Below, piece by piece: positions 58,073-64,000 of a DNA stretch of 64,000 nt (positions are counted from its first letter, which is position 1; each line of letters begins with the position of its first letter). The notes beneath the pieces were generated by a model. The model did not search any database and was not told where the DNA came from. It saw nothing but the letters and a program-made list of their open reading frames with translations. This DNA comes from Gelatoporia subvermispora B (taxonomy: Eukaryota; Basidiomycota; Agaricomycetes; Polyporales; Gelatoporiaceae). Made by a program: the position numbers and the translations under genes. Location of the stretch: assembly GCA_000320605.2 (NCBI GenBank), contig KB445791.1, positions 727,260 through 791,259 on the forward strand, read 5' to 3'.

Positions 58073-60397
58073 GCTCGAGCCGCGCTCGCCAGGGGGCCCC
58101 CCGCCGCTCTCCACCTTCTAAGCCACTCCACCCCCGCCCCGTCCTTCTTGCCTCTGTTAGGATTGTTGTGTGTTGTAAGTTTATACCATGTTTATATGTG
58201 CCCTATCGCTCCCACATATGCTGTCCATCCTCGCCCTCGCGCCACCGATACCATACCACGTGCCCTTATATCCCCCGCGTGTACCGCGGACTAGAGCCGT
58301 TGTTCGTTCTTGCTTTGCTAGTGTATACGACACCTGTGCTGTAATGTACCACCGCGCACTACGATATGCTGCCCCCTACGGACGATACCTTACTACTGCT
58401 AACATACCTTTGTTTGTACGTCCTACTTATCGCAATAGACCGTCGTCGGTAGACTTCCGTCTGCTGCTGCTGCTTATCTTGGCTGCCCGATACGTTTGTG
58501 TCCGATCCGGTGAGGTCTTAGTTTGGTGAGTTCTTGCATGGTAGTATCCGCATCTGCGGTCGTTGCTATTTGGAATAAACGGTTCCTGACAGACGGTTAT
58601 GCTGGTGTCTTAGTGTCATCGGGAGAAGCCTTCGTTGGTTTTGTACTGCGTTCTGGCATGGAAAACGGAAGCCCCACCGTGTGGTCCAGCGGGACGGGTG
58701 CTTTGAGAAGACGTCCCCCCAAGCAATGCTTGTCATGGAGCTGTTCTCGGTCATGAGGTTTTACCGCGGGCGTATACCTGTATTGCCGGACGAGATATTC
58801 TGAGAATGTACAAAACTGAAGTCATTTTCTGGCGTTTTGCATTCCAGAAGTGTTATGGTAACTTCTTGAGGTCCTGATTCGGAACATGCTGCTAGCAGGC
58901 TCTGCATATAACAAAACAATAGAGCTTTGATGTGGGTTTCGTTTTGAATTTTATTTTCGGAGGAGCCTTCACGGGAAGGTGCAACCGTGCATGACGGTGC
59001 ACTGACAGAGCCTGTCTCGCCAAATTGGTGGAACTTGTGATTAGCGAAAATGAAACATTGGCTCAGAACAGAACATGTACTCGGTATATTCGGACTGATA
59101 ACAGGGACTGATGCTCGTGATGACTCAGAATACCATCCCAAGCAAGCAGGGCAGATGCTATCTGCAATGCACGCAATCTTTCGATACCCAGAACCTCGGG
59201 ACGAATCATGATATGCACGAATATGTAGGCTGCGCAACTTGTCTGCATCACTAGGGCGTAATTTGCTATATTCTCATCGGGTCATCTAGGGCTCGTGCGC
59301 AATTGTGAATTCGTGATGAAGGGCGGCCCGGAAGTCAGGGGGTGCGGGAGACGCGAAGGCGACAGATCGCAATATCCTCTCGAAGTCGCCGATGGAACCA
59401 ATACGCAGGAGCGGGCCGACAGCGTGAGCCACAGCGCATTATGTATCACAGTCGCGAGAGAGCCTGCAAAGACTTTGTCCACAGCCGTGAGCGACGAGTA
59501 CACGATGCATGTCAGAGAGATAAATTACAGGAAGGTGATGAGGCCGCCGCCGTCCAGCAAGTCGGCATCCGGGCGATCACAGAGTCCGGAAGTGTACGAA
59601 ACGGGCTGGTAAAGCAGAAGTGCTGGGCGATGGCGTTAAGCTTTCACTTGGCTTCACTTTGACGGAATCAATTCCACAGCTTTGGTGGGTGCGCGGAAGT
59701 AATTTATGATCGCTGCGCCCTTCACTTTCCTCTGGGACTTGAACTCCGCTTCGTCACTTCTGTGCGCGCGTCACTGTGATGCATGGTTTGTAGACTTTCA
59801 ATGGTTCATAGCGACTTGATATTTTCACTGATTGTCCAACGAGATTGATAGGATGAGCTGTATGATGTGCCAGCGAAAATAAGTCCCAGGTTACGGATGG
59901 ACCGATTGCCAGAGCATCAAACGTTCCGGTTGGGCAAGCGCTTAGACTTGGGGCGGAGACGGAATCTTGATGCACCCGTTTATCCCGCTTGCTGCCTGCA
60001 GCTGCAGTAGTTAGCGAGGATGACCTGACTGCTCTCGAGGCATTCATATAAGTGCTCTTTGTGAGACGAAATGTAAAGATGACTTTGCAGATGTTATCGT
60101 AGGAGAGTTGTGTAGTTGCTTTGGGACACGTGCGCCACGAGCGGAGTTTCACGGCGAAGCGGCGGGGAAGGCAAGCTGGCACATTAACGTTGACCGCAAA
60201 GTGCTGCTCGCCGTCTTGGTCGTTGTTCTCGTTGTCGGGCACAACGCCCAGATACCTTAGAGGCTACTGATACCCTTGTCTGGCTTTGGGCTGGGGCACT
60301 TTCTGGAACGGTCTGGACGCGGTTCTTGTTCAGCTCGAACCGAGACTCTCACCCTCATCTCATACCCCAGCTTGTGCCAGCGCCGTCGCTGCCTGCA
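58073..60397. other. intergenic region, no supported gene
   Basis: About 2.3 kb. Frames on both strands are short and lack motifs. The right end (60250-60397) is the leader of the next gene, and the frame of that gene is open upstream of its first ATG but has no earlier Met. Confidence 0.45.
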
Positions 60398-63300
60398 ATG
60401 ACAATGCAGCCTCCGCCCAGGCAGCAGCTGCCCCGGCTGATGATCCCACCGTCGCTCGCAGCACAGCAGCCTTACAACTTCGTAGATGGCGCGCCAGGCC
60501 AGTTTGGGCACGGCCCCATCCCCGCGCACTCGCCCGGACTCCCCACCTCGTTGCAGCACAGCATGCACCCGCCGCCGTTCTCGCTCAACACGCCCACCGC
60601 CGCCGCGCCGCCCCTGCGCACGCCGATGCAGCCCGCGTTCTTTCCGCACGGCCCGCCGCCAGCGCCCGGGCGACCCGCCCACGGGCACCGCGGGCACCCG
60701 AGCATCGCGCAGCTCGCCGCACTCGGGATCGTGCCCCCGCCCATGCCCCAGACGCCGCTCGGCCACGTCGGATTCCCGCCCCCGCTCCTGGGCATGAACG
60801 CAGGCCTTGCGCCGTACGCGCACGCGCCGCCGTTCGTCCCCCGCAGCAAGCGCACCCCGAGCGTGAGCGTCGGAGGCCCGCCCAAGGCCGTCCTCGGCGG
60901 GCCGCAGCGCAAGGTCAGCCCGGTCCCGCCCGCTGCGACCCCTGCCGTTGCTGTGGTGCAGAAGGCGAAGAAGGTCGTAGTGAAGCTCCCGAAGGAGACG
61001 ATACGCAATGAGGAGCTGGAAGAGGGCACGAGTGAGAACAGCGAACAGAGCGAGGAGGTAAAGGCGGTAACGACGACGCGCCCATCATGGGCACGCACGC
61101 CACTGCGTCCCGAGGATGTCCCGGTGCACCCAGAAGTGCCAGAGCCAGAGATAGTCTCAGCTGAAGTGTACCCTTCGGATCCGTGGCGCATGCATTTGCC
61201 TGCGACGGTAGATGTTTTCCTTCCCGGCAAGGTACGCATAACAATTAACTCTTACGTCCATGTCCTTGCTGAAGACACGAATTTCCTACCTCGTGCCTAA
61301 AAGGGCGCTTGGGATACCATTAAGCGTAGCATCATAGAGGAGAAGTTGGAAAAACTAGGTGTAGAGCGCGGATCGGGAAGCAACATACCGCATATTCACG
61401 CGCCTCATGCGCGAGCGGCATCGGTCAGTCCGGTCGGATGATGTCTTGAAATAGTCCTGACCGCTGTCTACAGATATCATCTCCCGCTGACCCGGCGTTA
61501 CTCTACTTCAAGCTACACAAGCTGCAGCAGTCTCAAAACGCGTCCGCAACTGCGTCTCTCTCGACCTCTCCGCAGCCCCCGTTCAATCTCACCCCGTCGC
61601 CGCAAATACCTCCGCGCTTCCAGAATAGGCACGGCCACAGTATGTCGCTTGCGCACCCGCTCCCAGCGCATTCGCCCGTGTACAACCCCGCTGCGGCCTA
61701 CAATCCGTTTGGCCCCAATGCCACGTTGGGTTCAGACCAGATGTTCGCGCAGATATCGCGTGGGCCGCTATCAGCCGGTCCGGATAATATCATTGCACCT
61801 CAAGGGCGCGTTCCGGCGAACTTTGCGACGCTCGCGCCGCCGCCGACCGTTTCGCGCCCTGAGAGCCGGCCAGACTTCTTGCGTGGGTTCGGTCTCGACG
61901 TGACAGAGGAAGAAGAAGAGCCAGAGGAGGCTGCTGAGCGTGAGGACGGAGAGGTGGAGTTGGATTCCACGCACGCCACCGCGAATACAACGGTACGAGA
62001 AGAGATCGGCGACTTCGAGCCGGATGGCACAAGCACCGTTGCGGCGAGCCGTGTGCATTCGCGGCATGTGTCGCGTCTTTCTGCAGCACTCTCGTTGGCG
62101 TCGGTAGGCGGTATGGCAGACGAGACTGTCCTTGCGTCTAGCCCAAGGCGGGAGGTTGTACCGGAGCAGAATTTGACGGAAGATGTGGAGGTGGATGACG
62201 TTGATGCCCTGGGGACGTGGACGGGTTCGGAGGATCTGCGGACGGGCGAAGAGACGTCTGAAGATGAGGTATGTGGACGTGTTGAGCATGTAGTGGTCCA
62301 TGTTGAGCATGCGCCGTCCAACAGAGCATCGGCGAGTGGTCTAACCCGTCGGATGAGGAACGGGCACGACATCAACGGTTGCAGAGGCGCATGCTACGCC
62401 GCGCGAAGGAGGTACAGCAGGACCTCGTTACGCCGAGGAGACTGCCTGAATTCCCCTTGCCGCCGTCGTCGATGCCTGCCTTTGGCTCTGCTCCTGCAGA
62501 CGACGACATCATCTCTAACCCTAGCGAAGAAGGTCGTGCGCCTGCAGAAGACTCATTCCTCGGCCTCGAGACTGATGATTACTACTCCCGGCCTGCGTCC
62601 AACCTCAGTAGCAGGAGCAGACCACTTCCACCCGTGCCGCACTCTCGCACTGGCTCTGCGCAGTACTCCTACCACGATCCTGCGCTGGCGCACTCACGCA
62701 GTAATTCTGAACATAACTTCATTCCTCTGCAACCACGCCCTCTTCAGCCTGCTTCTGGGAAGGAGACCTTGAACCCGCTGGCCAAGCCCTTTGTGTTTGG
62801 TACAAGCCGACCCCTTGCTGCGACGGCGCCTGCATTTGTCCCATCTACTGCGAGCCCGCCTGTCTCTCTGTTAGCGACAAGTCACTCGCGCGGCCCATCG
62901 TCCGCCAGCAAACGTTTGAACGCTGCTGCACAGGAGTTTAAGCCGACAGGGTTCACCTTCCTCCCGCCTCCCGGTGTACCTCAGCTTGCGTTTTCTACTG
63001 CTCCCCCGGCGCCCGTGTCGCGGCCACTGCCCACGCCACCGAGTCCCGCACTGCCAGCCACTACTCCGGCGAGGGCAACCCAGGGTCGGGAGAAGCGACA
63101 ACGTCGTGGTTCCGCTACCAGTCTGGATGGAGACGATGAGGATGGCGTCAACAACATGTCTACCTTCAAGTTCCCGCCGCCTGGCGATACAGTTCGTGCC
63201 GTGTCTGCACCCGCGAGCCCGCCGACAGGTAGTGCTATGAAGGAGCTGTCGGCCAATACTTCTCACAAGCTCTCTACGTTCTCCGGCTTCTCCAATTCTA

Positions 63301-64000
63301 TGCCTAGCACGCAGCAGCAGCTGACTAGTTCCCTACCTAGAACTGAGTCGCCGGAACCGGACGAGGACCAGGAGAACCGCCCACCCACGCAGATGGAGCC
63401 AGAAGATGGCGAGTCTACCCAGGAATTGCCTTTCCCTCCTGCATCCTTGAAGCCTAAGCGCGCTCCGATACCATTGGACTTCAAACACCCCGTATCTACG
63501 AACACTGTTCCCGCAGGGCTGTTCAAGAATCTCATCAGCTCTAACGGCGAAAGCGAAGAGAGAACACGGAGGGTAGTCCGTTCGCGGCTCAGTTCGCGGG
63601 ATGTCTTCGAGCATAGCCCTCAGCAATCTCTGGACGACTTCCATGTTGCACCAATCTCACACAGAATCTCGCGGAATCGTCTCTTCACTGAGCCAGCGTT
63701 CCGCGATGGAAGCATGTACGACGAAGGTCCGAGGCGCTCGTCCTTACCGCCAAGACGCGCTAGAAGCGACTCGCTCGGGTCTGACATTTCCATTCCGCCT
63801 GTCAGCCTCACCCGACGTCTTGAGATGCAGCAGTACGAGCAAAGGCTCGAGGCGCTTCTGGAAGACAAGCTTGACGAGATTAAGGGAAGCCTCCTAGGAA
63901 CCAAGTACGGCGCTGGACTATCGCCAAGCAATGCCACCGAAGGCATGCTCAACGACGTTGTCGCAATGTTCCGTTCTCAACTGCAGGAGTCGCTTGCACG
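60398..64000 (+). CDS. large, mostly disordered protein, 3' end outside window
   Basis: The first ATG in frame is 60398 (MTMQPPPRQQLPRLMIPPSL). More than 1,100 residues are present. The first 220 are Pro/Gly/His/Ala-rich with repeated PPP and HG motifs. A short folded-looking piece follows (VPEPEIVSAEVYPSDPWRMH), then, after an intron, WDTIKRSIIEEKLEKLGVER. Next come long acidic and Ser/Pro-rich tracts with an EEEEE run, a helical piece SIGEWSNPSDEERARHQRLQ, and RRLEMQQYEQRLEALLEDKL near the right edge, which looks like coiled coil. Introns at about 61231-61305, 61422-61476 and 62269-62326 are GT-AG. Very many SP/TP sites suggest cell-cycle phosphorylation. I recognise no family; the many disordered segments suit a scaffold. 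The gene continues past 64000. Confidence 0.72.

Noticed and set aside
60472..61239. A 255-codon open frame on the minus strand
   Set aside because: It mirrors the Pro/Gly/Ala-rich coding strand of the large disordered protein; GC-rich low-complexity DNA gives long antisense frames. Its translation has no motif.

Overview
The window is nuclear DNA from a filamentous basidiomycete, most likely a wood-decay Agaricomycete of the polypore type. The evidence is dense genes with many 45-65 bp GT-AG introns, a few GC-AG introns, fungal-type kinase families and a lineage-typical insert in the MYST acetyltransferase. There are no operons, rRNA, tRNA or CRISPR arrays that I can see, and there is one 984-base assembly gap.

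Layout. 1-581 is the 3' end of a cytochrome P450. 0.6-5 kb is a gene-poor stretch ending in an F-box gene with a stop and a frameshift. 5.4-24 kb is a core block on the plus strand except where noted: MSH4 (meiotic MutS homologue), an AGC-like pseudokinase, an ESA1-like MYST acetyltransferase, RPL19 (minus), a small unknown gene (minus), a HAL4/SAT4-like kinase and VPS4. 24-33 kb is an accessory island holding a duplicated head-to-head pair: a small unknown protein (minus) beside a fungal-type kinase-like gene (plus). The second copy has lost the N-lobe and the DFG motif of its kinase. 33-45 kb is a tandem minus-strand core block: ARP5 (INO80), TOP2 and a GCN20/ABCF ATPase. 46-50 kb has an unresolved, possibly broken gene and a single-exon PHD-finger protein, followed by a 467-bp tandem duplication. 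51-53 kb has a coiled-coil gene cut by the gap whose first exons resemble the N-terminus of the meiotic protein Mei4. 53-56.5 kb is largely non-coding with a long inverted repeat containing CCAAT boxes. 56.5-58 kb is a FYVE-finger gene. From 60.4 kb to the end is a large, mostly disordered protein that runs off the window.

Functional themes. Many core genes act on chromosomes: MSH4, ESA1, ARP5, TOP2, the PHD protein and possibly MEI4. VPS4 and the FYVE protein act on endosomes. The candidate undescribed system is the duplicated small-protein/kinase pair at 25.4-29.5 kb. Its link is positional and no function can be read from sequence.
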